Source: Streptomyces sp. NBC_00377 (GTDB taxonomy: Bacteria; Actinomycetota; Actinomycetes; Streptomycetales; Streptomycetaceae). From it: DNA of 64,000 bases. The notes beneath the pieces were generated by a model. The model saw only the letters and a list, made by a program, of their open reading frames with translations, ran no database searches and was not told where the DNA came from. Where the stretch lies: assembly GCF_036075115.1 (NCBI RefSeq), contig NZ_CP107958.1, positions 5,642,001-5,706,000 on the forward strand. The letters are read 5' to 3'. Made by a program: the position numbers and the translations under genes. Shown here one piece after another: positions 9,353-17,238 of the stretch (positions within the stretch are counted from its first letter, which is position 1; the number at the start of each line of letters is the position of its first letter).

Positions 9353-10105
9353 ATGAAGCTCACCGTCGTCGGCTGCTCGGGGTCGTTCCCGTCCGCGGAA
9401 TCGGCCTGCTCGAGCTACCTCGTCGAGGCCGACGGCTTCCGGCTGCTTCTCGACATGGGCAACGGCGCCCTGGGCGAGTTGCAGCGCCACTGCGGTCTCT
9501 ACGACCTCGACGCGATCTTCCTGAGCCATCTGCACGCCGACCACTGCATCGACATGTGCGCGTACTTCGTCGCGCGGTACTACCGGCACGACGGCGGCCG
9601 CTGCGACCCGATCCCGGTCTACGGCCCCGAGGGCACGGAGCACCGCCTGACCACGGCCTACGCCGACACCCCGTCGGCCTCCTCCATGAGCGAGGTCTTC
9701 GACTTCCACACGGTCAAGCCGTCCACCTTCGACATCGGCCCGTTCACCGTGCACACGGAACGCGTGGCGCACCCGGTGGAGGCCTACGGCATCCGCGTCG
9801 AACACGCCGGCAGCTCGCTGACCTACTCCGGCGACACCGGCATCAGCCGCGCGCTGGAGGAACTCGCCCGCGACACCGACCTCTTCCTGTGCGAGGCCGC
9901 CTTCACGCACGGCAAGGAGAACATCCCCGACCTGCACCTCAACGGCCGCGAGGCCGGAGAGACGGCGAGCAGGGCGGGCGCGCGCAAGCTCGTGCTGACC
10001 CACATCCCGCCGTGGACGGACGCCCGGGTCAACCTCGCCGACGCCCGCGCGGTGTTCGACGGCCCGGTGGAACTGGCCGCGCCACGAGTGACGTACGAGA
10101 TCTAG
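9353..10105 (+). CDS. MBL-fold metal-dependent hydrolase (Rv1339-like, possible cyclic-nucleotide phosphodiesterase)
   Basis: A 250-residue metallo-beta-lactamase-fold enzyme. The metal motif is HLHADHCID at about residues 60-68, with later metal ligands in SYSGDTG-like (LTYSGDTG) and THIPPWTD. The start MKLTVVGCSGSFPSAESACSSYLVE is typical of the Rv1339 group. The M. tuberculosis member lies in the same neighbourhood (cysM to rph) and has been described as an atypical class II cAMP phosphodiesterase, so a role in cyclic-nucleotide turnover is plausible. ATG at 9353 follows GCGGAGG. A strong hairpin follows the stop codon. Confidence 0.9.
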   Translation: MKLTVVGCSGSFPSAESACSSYLVEADGFRLLLDMGNGALGELQRHCGLYDLDAIFLSHLHADHCIDMCAYFVARYYRHDGGRCDPIPVYGPEGTEHRLTTAYADTPSASSMSEVFDFHTVKPSTFDIGPFTVHTERVAHPVEAYGIRVEHAGSSLTYSGDTGISRALEELARDTDLFLCEAAFTHGKENIPDLHLNGREAGETASRAGARKLVLTHIPPWTDARVNLADARAVFDGPVELAAPRVTYEI

Positions 10106-10131
10106 ACCCCACGCCGTGCGCACACCACGCA

Positions 10132-10169
10132 GAAGGCCCCCGGAGCGGTTCAGGGCTCCGGGGGCCTTC
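10132..10169. terminator. Bidirectional rho-independent-type terminator
   Basis: A perfect 15-bp inverted repeat (GAAGGCCCCCGGAGC at 10132-10146 and its complement at 10155-10169) with an 8-base loop lies between the convergent MBL hydrolase and nagE2 genes. It has no long T tract, as is common in Streptomyces, and probably serves both strands. Confidence 0.88.
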
Positions 10170-10197
10170 GCGTGTCCTGCGCGGGCGTGCTGCCTGC

Positions 10198-11448
10198 CTA
10201 CGCCTTGGTGAGGTCCTCGACCTCCTCCTCGGGCTCACGGCCCGGGGTGGGCAGGTTGAACCTGGTGATGGCGAAGCGGAAGACGAAGTAGTACACGGCG
10301 CCGAACACCAGACCGATCGGGATGATCAGCCAGGGCTTGGTGGCCAGGTTCCAGTTGAGCCCGTAGTCGATGGCACCCGCGGAGAAGGTGAAGCCCGCGT
10401 GGACACCGAGAGCCCAGGTGATCGCCATGGACAGGGCCGTCAGCACCGCGTGGATCGCGTACAGCAGCGGCGCGATGAACATGAACGAGAACTCGATGGG
10501 CTCGGTGACGCCGGTGACGAAGGAGGTCAGCGCGAGCGAGATCATCATGCCCAGCACGGCCTTGCGGCGCTCGGGGCGGGCGCTGTGCGCGATGGCCAGG
10601 GCGGCGGCCGGCAGACCGAACATCATGATGGGGAAGAAGCCGGACATGAACTGACCGGCGGTCGGGTCACCGGCGAAGAAGCGGGTGAGGTCGCCGTGCA
10701 CGACGGCACCGGTGGCGTCCTTGAAGTCGCCGATCTGGAACCAGGCGACGGAGTTCACGAACTGGTGCATGCCGACCGGGATCAGCGCGCGGTTGATCAG
10801 ACCGAACAGAGCGGCGCCGAACGCGCCCAGGCCCGTCATCCACTCGCCGAAGTCCGAGATGACCTCACCGATCGGCTCCCAGACCAGACCGAAGAAGACA
10901 CCGAGGAGCGTGCCGACGAACGCCATGATGATCGGCACCAGACGGCGGCCGTTGAAGAAGCCGAGCCAGTCCACCAGCCTGGTGCGGTGGAACCGCTGCC
11001 AGACCACCGCGCTGAGCAGACCCATCACGATGCCGCCGAGGACACCGGGGTTGTTGTAGGTCGCGGCTATGTCCGCACCCGCCTGGACCTTGGCCTCGGT
11101 GACCGGGAACGCCTTCAGGACGTTGCTGTAGACCAGGAAGCCGACCAGCGCGGCCAGCGCGGTGGAGCCGTCCGACTTCTTGGCGAAGCCGATCGCGACA
11201 CCGATACAGAACAGCATCGGGAGGTTGTCGAAGATGGCACCGCCGGCCGTGGCGAAGACCGCCGTGACCTTGTCGGGCAGATGCAGCTTCTCCTGGACGT
11301 CCGACTGTCCGAGCCGCAGCAGCAGGCCCGCCGCCGGCAGCACGGCGATCGGGAGCTGAAGGCTGCGGCCGACCTTCTGTAGACCCTGCAGAAGGCCGGA
11401 TCCCCATCTCTTCTGGGGGGCCGCCGTGGGCGCGGTGGCGGTGCTCAT
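10198..11448 (-). CDS. nagE2: GlcNAc PTS permease, EIIC component (NagE2-like)
   Basis: A 416-residue polytopic IIC transporter of the glucose/GlcNAc PTS family: LQLPIAVLPAAGLLLRLGQ at the start, LVDWLGFFNGRRLVPIIMAF in the middle, TEPIEFSFMFIAPLLY, and GAIDYGLNWNLATKPWLIIP near the end. In S. coelicolor NagE2 is the main N-acetylglucosamine permease and works with the separate EIIB protein NagF. The order nagE2, nagE1, nagF is the same here. Two DasR-type dre sites lie just upstream. Assignment as NagE2 rather than NagE1 rests on gene order. Confidence 0.9.
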   Translation of the reverse strand: MSTATAPTAAPQKRWGSGLLQGLQKVGRSLQLPIAVLPAAGLLLRLGQSDVQEKLHLPDKVTAVFATAGGAIFDNLPMLFCIGVAIGFAKKSDGSTALAALVGFLVYSNVLKAFPVTEAKVQAGADIAATYNNPGVLGGIVMGLLSAVVWQRFHRTRLVDWLGFFNGRRLVPIIMAFVGTLLGVFFGLVWEPIGEVISDFGEWMTGLGAFGAALFGLINRALIPVGMHQFVNSVAWFQIGDFKDATGAVVHGDLTRFFAGDPTAGQFMSGFFPIMMFGLPAAALAIAHSARPERRKAVLGMMISLALTSFVTGVTEPIEFSFMFIAPLLYAIHAVLTALSMAITWALGVHAGFTFSAGAIDYGLNWNLATKPWLIIPIGLVFGAVYYFVFRFAITRFNLPTPGREPEEEVEDLTKA

Positions 11449-11466
11449 AGACTTCCTCCATCGGGT

Positions 11467-11499
11467 GGTGGTCTACACCACTCAGTGGTGTAGACCATG
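11467..11499. promoter_or_regulatory. Two adjacent dre operators (DasR) upstream of nagE2
   Basis: Two near-palindromic sites lie side by side: GGTGGTCTACACCACT region at 11467-11482 and AGTGGTGTAGACCATG at 11484-11499. Both match the DasR-responsive element (consensus close to ACTGGTCTAGACCACT). They sit about 20-50 bases before the nagE2 start. GlcN-6-P relieves DasR repression in Streptomyces, so the transporter should be induced by its own substrate's metabolite. Confidence 0.88.
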
Positions 11500-11596
11500 T
11501 TGTAGCACGATGAAGGTGGCATAAGGAACCCACGATTCTCGTAATCGTGGTATTACGCTCGGCTACCGCCTCGGTGGCCGTCGGCTGTCCGCCCCG

Positions 11597-12895
11597 CTAT
11601 GCCTTCGTCACGTCCTCCCGCTCCTCCTCCGGCTCCCGCCCCGGAGTCTTCAGATCGAACCTCGTGATCGCCAGACGGAAGATCGCGTAGTAGACGACAC
11701 CGAAGCACAGGCCGATCGGGATGATCGCCCACGGCCGCGTCGCCAGGTTCCAGTTGATGACGTAGTCGATGAGCCCCGCGGAGAAGCTGAAGCCGTCGTG
11801 CACGCCCAGCCCCCACGTCACCGCCATCGACGCCCCCGTCAGCACCGCGTGCACCGCGTACAGCAACGGCGCGACGAACAGGAAGGAGTACTCGATCGGC
11901 TCGGTGATCCCCGTGACGAACGACGTCAGGGCCACCGACAGCATCAGACCGCCGACCTCCTTGCGGCGCGACGGCCTCGCACAGTGCGTGATCGCGAGCG
12001 CCGCCGCGGGCAGCGCGAACATCATGATCGGGAAGAACCCCGACGTGAACTGACCCGCGTCCGGATCGCCCGCCAGGAACATGTTGATGTCGCCGTGCAC
12101 CACCGTGCCGTCCGGCTTGGTGAAACTCCCGAACTGGAACCAGATGGGCACGTTCAGGAACTGGTGCAGACCGATCACCAGCAACGCCCGGTTCGCCACG
12201 CCGAAGATGCCCGCACCCCACGCGTCCAGCCCGTCCAGCCAGTCGCTGAAGTTCTCCAGACCGTCACCGATCGGCGGCCACACCCACAGGCACAGCGCCG
12301 CGAACGCGATCGCCACGAACGCCATGATGATCGGCACCAGACGGCGGCCGTTGAAGAAGCCGAGCCAGTCCACCAGCTTCGTACGGTGGTACCGCTGCCA
12401 GAAGAACGCCGTCAGCAACCCCATGACGATCCCGCCGAACACCCCCGGATTCTGATACGCGAACGCCCCCACCGTGTTGTCCGTCGCCTGACAACCGATG
12501 TTCGGGATCACCTTCGAACCCGGCGCACAGTCCTCAGGGAACTGACGCAACACGTTGTAGTAGACGAGAAAGCCCGCCACCGCCGCCAAAGCCGTCGAAC
12601 CGTCAGACTTCTTCGCCATGCCGATGGCCACACCGATACAGAACAGCAGGGGCAGCCCGAGCGAACCGTCGAGCAACGCCGCGCCCGCACCCGCCATCAC
12701 CCTCGCCACGTTCGTCCAGCCCAGCCCGTCGTCCCCGAACACGTCGGGCTGGCCCAGCCTGTTGAGGATGCCGGCGGCCGGCAGCACCGCGATCGGGAGC
12801 TGAAGACTGCGCCCCATCTTCTGTAGACCCTGGAAGGCGGTGTGCCAGCGTCGGCGGGCGGGGCTGACCTCGGTCCGGGCGCTCTCGGCACTCAT
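11597..12895 (-). CDS. nagE1: GlcNAc PTS permease, second EIIC component (NagE1-like)
   Basis: A 432-residue paralogue of the neighbouring nagE2 product with the same landmarks (LQLPIAVLPAAGILNRLGQP; LVDWLGFFNGRRLVPIIMAF; TEPIEYSFLFVAPLLY; LIDYVINWNLATRPWAIIP). It is longer by about 16 residues, mostly in the loop around GSKVIPNIGCQATDNTVG, which holds two Cys residues. ATG at 12895 starts MSAESARTEV; the open frame extends further upstream through the promoter and is ignored. In S. coelicolor the role of this second permease is less clear than that of NagE2. A dre site lies upstream. Confidence 0.88.
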   Translation of the reverse strand: MSAESARTEVSPARRRWHTAFQGLQKMGRSLQLPIAVLPAAGILNRLGQPDVFGDDGLGWTNVARVMAGAGAALLDGSLGLPLLFCIGVAIGMAKKSDGSTALAAVAGFLVYYNVLRQFPEDCAPGSKVIPNIGCQATDNTVGAFAYQNPGVFGGIVMGLLTAFFWQRYHRTKLVDWLGFFNGRRLVPIIMAFVAIAFAALCLWVWPPIGDGLENFSDWLDGLDAWGAGIFGVANRALLVIGLHQFLNVPIWFQFGSFTKPDGTVVHGDINMFLAGDPDAGQFTSGFFPIMMFALPAAALAITHCARPSRRKEVGGLMLSVALTSFVTGITEPIEYSFLFVAPLLYAVHAVLTGASMAVTWGLGVHDGFSFSAGLIDYVINWNLATRPWAIIPIGLCFGVVYYAIFRLAITRFDLKTPGREPEEEREDVTKA

Positions 12896-12914
12896 CGTTT
12901 GGCGACCGCCTGTC

Positions 12915-12931
12915 AGGTGGTGTAGACCAGC
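12915..12931. promoter_or_regulatory. dre operator (DasR) between nagE1 and nagF
   Basis: GGTGGTGTAGACCAGC at 12916-12931 matches the dre consensus. It lies 20 bases before the nagE1 start and 150 bases before the divergent nagF, so it may control both. Confidence 0.85.
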
Positions 12932-13002
12932 TACGGACGATTGGGTTGCTGCGACGTCATCCTTGACGTCATCCTTCGGTACACCCGGCACAATCGCTCG
13001 CA

Positions 13003-13015
13003 AAGTTGGGCCAAC
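13003..13015. promoter_or_regulatory. Short perfect palindrome upstream of nagF
   Basis: AGTTGGGCCAACT is a perfect odd palindrome in the nagE1-nagF intergenic region, about 65 bases before the nagF start. It is unlike dre and may bind a second regulator. The coordinate may be off by one or two bases. Confidence 0.35.
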
Positions 13016-13080
13016 TGTGGGTTACTGCGACAAAGCGGTTCACATCGCGGGTCGCACCAGGGAATTCAGGGAGACGGAAC

Positions 13081-13314
13081 ATGGCCACCAAGGCTGAGAA
13101 GATCGTCGCCGGACTCGGCGGCCTCGACAACATCGAAGAGATCGAAGGCTGCATCACCCGGCTCCGCACCGAGGTCAACGACCCCTCACTCGTCGACGAA
13201 GCCGCCCTGAAGGCAGCCGGCGCCCACGGCGTCGTCAAGATGGGCACCGCGATCCAGGTCGTCATCGGCACCGACGCCGACCCCATCGCCGCCGAGATCG
13301 AAGACATGATGTAA
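13081..13314 (+). CDS. nagF: PTS EIIB component for GlcNAc (NagF)
   Basis: A 77-residue stand-alone IIB protein of the glucose/GlcNAc family. Cys24 in [15 protein letters not shown] is the phosphorylated residue; [14 protein letters not shown] completes the domain. It passes phosphate from the shared EIIA to GlcNAc as it enters through the EIIC proteins. ATG at 13081 follows GGGAGACGGAAC. It is divergent from nagE1, shares the dre region, and is followed by a strong terminator. In S. coelicolor this separate EIIB is needed for GlcNAc transport. Confidence 0.95.
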   Translation: MATKAEKIVAGLGGLDNIEEIEGCITRLRTEVNDPSLVDEAALKAAGAHGVVKMGTAIQVVIGTDADPIAAEIEDMM

Positions 13315-13332
13315 CCCGCGCACTCACTCGTC

Positions 13333-13364
13333 AGGGGCTCCTCCCACCCGTGGGAGGAGCCCCT
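13333..13364 (+). terminator. Terminator after nagF
   Basis: A perfect 14-bp stem (AGGGGCTCCTCCCA at 13333-13346 with 13351-13364) and a 4-base loop CCCG, followed by TTCC. It lies 18 bases after the nagF stop and insulates it from rph. Confidence 0.9.
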
Positions 13365-13391
13365 TCCGCCGCTACGGCTAGGCTCAGCGCC

Positions 13392-14129
13392 ATGTCTCGA
13401 ATCGACGGCCGCACCCCCGAACAACTCCGCCCGGTCACCATCGAACGCGGCTGGAGCAAGCACGCCGAAGGCTCCGTCCTCGTCTCCTTCGGCGACACCA
13501 AGGTCTTCTGCACCGCCTCCGTCACCGAAGGCGTCCCGCGCTGGCGCAAGGGCAGCGGAGAAGGCTGGGTCACCGCGGAGTACTCCATGCTCCCCCGCGC
13601 CACCAACAGCCGCGGCGACCGCGAGTCCGTCCGCGGCAAGATCGGCGGCCGCACCCACGAGATCTCCCGCCTCATCGGCCGCTCCCTGCGCGCCGTGATC
13701 GACTACAAGGCGCTCGGCGAGAACACCATCGTCCTCGACTGCGACGTCCTCCAGGCCGACGGCGGCACCCGCACGGCCGCCATCACCGGCGCCTACGTCG
13801 CACTGGCCGACGCGATCACCTGGGCCCAGGGCCGCAAACTCATCAAGGCCGGCCGCCAGCCCCTCACCGGCACGGTCAGCGCGGTCTCCGTCGGCATCGT
13901 GGGCAAGGTGCCCCTGCTCGACCTCTGTTACGAGGAAGACGTCCGCGCCGAAACCGACATGAACGTCGTCTGCACCGGCGACGGCCGCTTCGTCGAGGTC
14001 CAAGGCACCGCCGAAGCCGAGCCGTTCGACCGGGACGAGCTCAACTCCCTTCTGGACCTGGCTGTTCTGGGCTGCACGGAACTGACTGTGCTCCAGCGCA
14101 CGGCACTTGATACGGTCCTCGAAAAGTAA
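13392..14129 (+). CDS. rph: Ribonuclease PH
   Basis: A 245-residue phosphorolytic 3'-5' exoribonuclease that trims tRNA 3' ends. The start [20 protein letters not shown] is characteristic, followed by [17 protein letters not shown], the [20 protein letters not shown] phosphate/RNA-binding stretch, and [20 protein letters not shown]. Length is normal for the family. A lipoprotein gene and rdgB follow on the same strand; rph-rdgB adjacency is widely conserved in Actinobacteria. Confidence 0.96.
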   Translation: MSRIDGRTPEQLRPVTIERGWSKHAEGSVLVSFGDTKVFCTASVTEGVPRWRKGSGEGWVTAEYSMLPRATNSRGDRESVRGKIGGRTHEISRLIGRSLRAVIDYKALGENTIVLDCDVLQADGGTRTAAITGAYVALADAITWAQGRKLIKAGRQPLTGTVSAVSVGIVGKVPLLDLCYEEDVRAETDMNVVCTGDGRFVEVQGTAEAEPFDRDELNSLLDLAVLGCTELTVLQRTALDTVLEK

Positions 14130-14239
14130 AGGGAACACCAAGACAGGTGGCGGGCGCGGGCAACCGGCCCGCCCGCCGACGCGTCTTGGTCAGTACGTCA
14201 ACGGGGGCCTCCTGGGCCTGGCAAGGGGAGGAACCACTT

Positions 14240-14656
14240 ATGTCCACGGCCGCGAGCCGACGCCCGCACCGGCGTCGCCGTACCCTCATCGCCGCCGCCA
14301 CCGCGGCCGTCGCCCTCACCGTGGGACTGACGGCGACCGGCTGCGACGCCGTCAACAAGGCCCTGGACTGCGTCCAGACCGCCGACTCGATCGCCGACAG
14401 CGTCACCGACCTCCAGCAGGCCGTGGAGAACGCCGCGAACGACCCCACCCAGACCCAGGAGTCGCTGACCTCCATCGAGAACAACCTCGACAAGATAGGC
14501 GACAAGACGGACAACACCGACGTCAACAAGGCGGTCGACGACCTCCGGGCGGCCGTCACCAACGTCCGCACAGCCGTCGAGAGCGGCGACAACACCCCCG
14601 ACCTCAGCCCCGTCACCGACGCGGCGGGCGAACTGACGAAGGTCTGCACGCCGTAG
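14240..14656 (+). CDS. Small secreted lipoprotein between rph and rdgB
   Basis: A 138-residue protein with an Arg-rich N-terminus, a hydrophobic signal segment and a lipobox LTATGC (Cys35), so it is probably lipidated and held at the outer face of the membrane. The mature part is acidic and helical (ALDCVQTADSIADSVTDLQQ, then LTSIENNLDKIGDKTDN) with two more Cys residues. Similar proteins are common in Streptomyces next to rdgB, with no known function. ATG at 14240 follows GGGGAGG; the frame remains open upstream to 14147 but that part lacks signal-peptide character. Confidence 0.88.
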   Translation: MSTAASRRPHRRRRTLIAAATAAVALTVGLTATGCDAVNKALDCVQTADSIADSVTDLQQAVENAANDPTQTQESLTSIENNLDKIGDKTDNTDVNKAVDDLRAAVTNVRTAVESGDNTPDLSPVTDAAGELTKVCTP

Positions 14657-14735
14657 GACCCGGCAGGCCGGGCGGAACGAGGCCCGGCGGTCCGGGCGGC
14701 CGAACCGGGCGCGGGGGACTGGGGATACTGGGCGC

Positions 14736-15338
14736 ATGACCCGCCTGATCCTCGCCACCCGCAACGCCGGAAAGATCACCGAACTGAGGTCGATCCTCGC
14801 CGACGCAGCCCTGCCCCACGAACTCGTCGGCGCGGACGCCTACCCCGACATCCCCGACGTCAGGGAAACCGGCGTCACCTTCGCCGAGAACGCCCTCCTG
14901 AAGGCCCACGCCCTCGCGCGGGCCACGGGCCTCCCGGCGGTCGCCGACGACTCCGGCCTCTGCGTCGACGTCCTCAACGGCGCCCCCGGCATCTTCTCGG
15001 CCCGCTGGTCCGGCAAGCACGGCGACGACCGGGCCAACCTGGACCTGCTCCTGGCCCAGCTCTCCGACATCGCCGACGAACACCGGGGCGCCCACTTCGC
15101 CTGCGCGGCGGCCCTGGCTCTCCCGGACGGCACGGAGCGCGTCGTCGAGGGCCGCCTCACCGGCACCCTGCGCCACACGCCGTCCGGCACCAACGGTTTC
15201 GGCTACGACCCGATCCTCCAGCCGGAGGGCGAGTCACGCACCTGCGCGGAACTGACCCCGGCCGAGAAGAACGCGATCAGCCACCGGGGCAAGGCGTTCA
15301 GGGGGCTGGTGCCGGTGGTACGGGAGCTGCTGGGCTGA
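14736..15338 (+). CDS. rdgB: Non-canonical purine NTP pyrophosphatase (RdgB/HAM1)
   Basis: A 200-residue house-cleaning enzyme that hydrolyses dITP, ITP and XTP to the monophosphates. Landmarks are LILATRNAGKITELRSIL (substrate-binding Asn/Lys), TGLPAVADDSGLCVDVLNGA, FSARWSG, and GTNGFGYDPIL with EKNAISHRGKAF near the C-terminus. The length is standard. It follows rph and the lipoprotein gene. Confidence 0.96.
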   Translation: MTRLILATRNAGKITELRSILADAALPHELVGADAYPDIPDVRETGVTFAENALLKAHALARATGLPAVADDSGLCVDVLNGAPGIFSARWSGKHGDDRANLDLLLAQLSDIADEHRGAHFACAAALALPDGTERVVEGRLTGTLRHTPSGTNGFGYDPILQPEGESRTCAELTPAEKNAISHRGKAFRGLVPVVRELLG

Positions 15339-15349
15339 TCGGTCAGGGG

Positions 15350-15376
15350 AGGGGGCCGCCTGCCGGGCGGCCCCCT
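15350..15376. terminator. Terminator between rdgB and tRNA-Leu
   Basis: A perfect 11-bp stem (AGGGGGCCGCC at 15350-15360 with 15366-15376), loop of 5. It lies 12 bases after the rdgB stop and 9 bases beyond the 3' end of the minus-strand tRNA gene, so it probably serves both. Confidence 0.85.
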
Positions 15377-15384
15377 CTGAGGTG

Positions 15385-15470
15385 TGCGGCCGGTGGGACT
15401 CGAACCCACACGGGTGTTAACCCACTGGGACCTAAACCCAGCATGTCTGACCAGATTCCATCACGGCCGC
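15385..15470 (-). tRNA. tRNA-Leu (anticodon UAG)
   Basis: An 86-base class II tRNA on the minus strand. The acceptor stem is GCGGCCG (15470-15464) with CGGCCGC plus discriminator A at the other end. The anticodon stem-loop is CTGGG-TTTAGGT-CCCAG, giving anticodon TAG for CUA codons. A long variable arm and the T-loop GGTTCGAGTCC are clear. CCA is not encoded. Confidence 0.95.
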
Positions 15471-15560
15471 TCAAAAACGGTCATCGTGCTCGACCGGCGG
15501 CCATCATTCTACGGGCCCTGTGAGTCACCCGGCGAATGCCACTCGGTTCTTCCGGCGGCA

Positions 15561-15660
15561 TCAGGCCGCGGTCGGCGCATGGCAATGGGGGCACAGGCAG
15601 CGCAGGTTCGCCGCACGGTTGTCCCGCCAGTCGCCATTCGCGTGGTCGGTCTGCGACACA
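15561..15660 (-). pseudogene. HNH endonuclease, C-terminal remnant
   Basis: The minus strand between tRNA-Leu and bcp reads in one frame as TDHANGDWRDNRAANLRC followed by LCPHCHAPTAA and a stop at 15563-15561. This is the end of the zinc-linked HNH nuclease signature (DHxNGxxxDNRxxNLRxLCxxCH). No start codon, N-terminal zinc knuckle or ribosome binding site is present, and the upstream end runs into the bcp terminator, so this is a leftover of a larger gene. HNH genes of this type often sit beside tRNA genes. Confidence 0.6.
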
Positions 15661-15662
15661 TG

Positions 15663-15703
15663 CAAAAGCGGCCCGTGTCGGGGTCGGTCCGATGCGGGCC
15701 GCT
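15663..15703 (-). terminator. Terminator after bcp
   Basis: On the minus strand a 9-bp stem (AGCGGCCCG at 15695-15703 side, complement CGGGCCGCT at 15667-15675) is followed by TTTTG, a classic rho-independent terminator 19 bases beyond the bcp stop codon. The loop is about 19 bases. Confidence 0.8.
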
Positions 15704-15721
15704 CGGCGGTGGTGACGGGTG

Positions 15722-16189
15722 TCAGATGCCCAGGTCCTTGATGATCTTCGCTACGTGGCCCGTGGCGCGGACGTTGTACAGGGCGCGTTCGACCTTGCCC
15801 TGCTCGTCGACCACGATCGTGGAGCGGATGACGCCCATGTACGTCTTGCCGTAGTTCTTCTTCTCGCCGTAGGCGGCGTATGCCTCGGTGACGGTCTTCT
15901 CGGGGTCGGCCAGGAGGGTGACCTTCAGGGACTCCTTGTCGCGGAACCTGCCCAGCTTCTCGGGGCTGTCGGGGGAGATGCCGATGACGTCGTATCCGGC
16001 GCCGGTCAGCAGTTCCAGGTTGTCCGTGAAGTCACAGGCCTGCTTCGTGCAGCCGGGGGTAAGCGCGGCCGGGTAGAAGTAGACGATGACCTTGCGGCCC
16101 TTGTGGTCCGACAGGGACACCTGGTTGCCGTCGGCGTCGGGCAGTGTGAAGGCGGGGGCCACGTCCCCGGGCTGGAGTCGCTCGCTCAT
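15722..16189 (-). CDS. bcp: Thioredoxin-dependent thiol peroxidase (Bcp/PrxQ)
   Basis: A 155-residue atypical 2-Cys peroxiredoxin that reduces hydrogen peroxide and organic hydroperoxides using thioredoxin. Peroxidatic Cys47 and resolving Cys52 are both present in LTPGCTKQACDF, the PrxQ spacing. It starts MSERLQPGDVAPAFTLPDAD. ATG at 16189 is the family start; the longer frame upstream overlaps the divergent DUF3618 gene. A terminator follows. Confidence 0.95.
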   Translation of the reverse strand: MSERLQPGDVAPAFTLPDADGNQVSLSDHKGRKVIVYFYPAALTPGCTKQACDFTDNLELLTGAGYDVIGISPDSPEKLGRFRDKESLKVTLLADPEKTVTEAYAAYGEKKNYGKTYMGVIRSTIVVDEQGKVERALYNVRATGHVAKIIKDLGI

Positions 16190-16283
16190 CGGTCCAGCGT
16201 AACCGGGGGTCCCGGCGGTGCGGCGGCGGGCAGAGCTGACACACTGTCCGGAACAGGACACAGCTGACTTCGGAGGCCTAACC

Positions 16284-16631
16284 GTGGCGGAGACGTCGGA
16301 CACCAGAACCCCGGCGCAGATCGAGGCGGACATCAAGGCCCGCCGAGAGGTGCTGGCGGAGACGCTGGACGAGATCGGGGTGCGGGTGCACCCGAAGACC
16401 ATCGTCGGGGACGCCAGGGCCAAGGTCGTGGCCAACGTCGATCACACGCTCGGGAGGGCCTACGTCCAGGTCAACCGTGCGGTGAGCGGGGTGCGGGCGC
16501 AGTTCGTGGACGAGGAGGGCGCGCCGCGGCTGGAGCGGGTCGTGCCGGTGGCGCTGGTCGTCGTCGGCGTCGTGGGCCTGCTCGCGTTCAACGGACGTGG
16601 CGGACGTGGCGGACGGCGTCGCAAGCGCTGA
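16284..16631 (+). CDS. DUF3618 family membrane protein
   Basis: A 115-residue protein starting at GTG 16284, nine bases after CGGAGG. The N-terminal part (RTPAQIEADIKARREVLAET then LDEIGVRVHPK) is the DUF3618 signature; a single membrane helix (VVPVALVVVGVVGLLAFNG) and a basic Gly/Arg tail end the protein. Its function is unknown; it is often found near phage-tail-like or membrane-organising genes, but here it sits alone, divergent from bcp and upstream of a GroES-like gene. Confidence 0.88.
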   Translation: MAETSDTRTPAQIEADIKARREVLAETLDEIGVRVHPKTIVGDARAKVVANVDHTLGRAYVQVNRAVSGVRAQFVDEEGAPRLERVVPVALVVVGVVGLLAFNGRGGRGGRRRKR

Positions 16632-16694
16632 TCGCCCCGTCCCCGCGGACCCCGCGCGCATACGGATCCGCTTTCGGCAGGTAGGTTCAGTGGT

Positions 16695-17051
16695 GTGAGC
16701 GCCAAGAGAGACGACCTGAGTACCCCGCACGACAAGCTGCCCATCCGGATGCTGCACGACCGTGTGCTCGTGCGGCAGGAGGCCGGCGAGGGTGAGCGGC
16801 GTTCGGGTGGCGGCATTCTGATTCCGGCCACCGCGGCGGTCGGTCGCCGGCTGGCCTGGGCGGCGGTCGTCGCGGTGGGGCAGAACGTGCGGACCGTGGA
16901 GCCGGGTGACCGGGTGCTGTACGACCCGGAGGACCGTGCGGAGGTCGAGGTGCGGGGTGTCGCGTACGTGCTGATGCGGGAGCGCGATCTGCATGCGGTG
17001 GCGGCGGACCGGTTCGAGGGGTCGGAGGACTCGACCGGGCTGTACCTCTGA
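16695..17051 (+). CDS. GroES-like co-chaperonin family protein
   Basis: A 118-residue protein with the GroES fold: KLPIRMLHDRVLVRQEAGEG, SGGGILIPATA, VVAVGQNVRTVEPGDRVLYD, VAYVLMRERDLHAV. It has an N-terminal extension of about 14 residues and a C-terminal tail of about 15 compared with GroES. There is no groEL beside it, so it is probably an extra, divergent copy seen in many Streptomyces. The start is the GTG at 16695. A terminator follows the stop by 48 bases. Confidence 0.88.
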   Translation: MSAKRDDLSTPHDKLPIRMLHDRVLVRQEAGEGERRSGGGILIPATAAVGRRLAWAAVVAVGQNVRTVEPGDRVLYDPEDRAEVEVRGVAYVLMRERDLHAVAADRFEGSEDSTGLYL

Positions 17052-17099
17052 TCGGTCGCACCGTTGATCGGAAGGCGCCTGTGATTTAGCCGGTATGAA

Positions 17100-17129
17100 G
17101 GGCTGGTGACCATCGTCACCGGCCCTTTT
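17100..17129 (+). terminator. Terminator after the GroES-like gene
   Basis: An 11-bp stem with one G-T pair (GGGCTGGTGAC at 17100-17110 with GTCACCGGCCC at 17115-17125), loop CATC, followed by TTTTG. It also separates the gene from the riboswitch downstream. Confidence 0.88.
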
Positions 17130-17157
17130 GCCGTTGCTTTGCTACGTTTGGAAGGAG

Positions 17158-17200
17158 CCCGACGAGACGCGCCGTACCGGGACGGAGGCAAAGACGACGC
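17158..17200 (+). promoter_or_regulatory. Guanidine-III riboswitch (ykkC-III / mini-ykkC-like class)
   Basis: The sequence CCCGACGAGACGCGCCGTAC, then CGGGACGGAGGCAAAGACGA and CGC, matches the compact pseudoknot class III guanidine aptamer motif by motif: P1 CCCG/CGGG, the ACGAG and GCGCCGTAC words, and the 3' ACGACGC that pairs with GCGCCGT (one central mismatch). It ends 38 bases before a Gdx-type SMR exporter gene, the usual target of this class. Ligand binding should expose the GGAGG at about 17227 and turn on export. Confidence 0.85.
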
Positions 17201-17238
17201 ACCGGTGTCCGTGCATCCGCGTCTCGGAGGTGCCTGTC

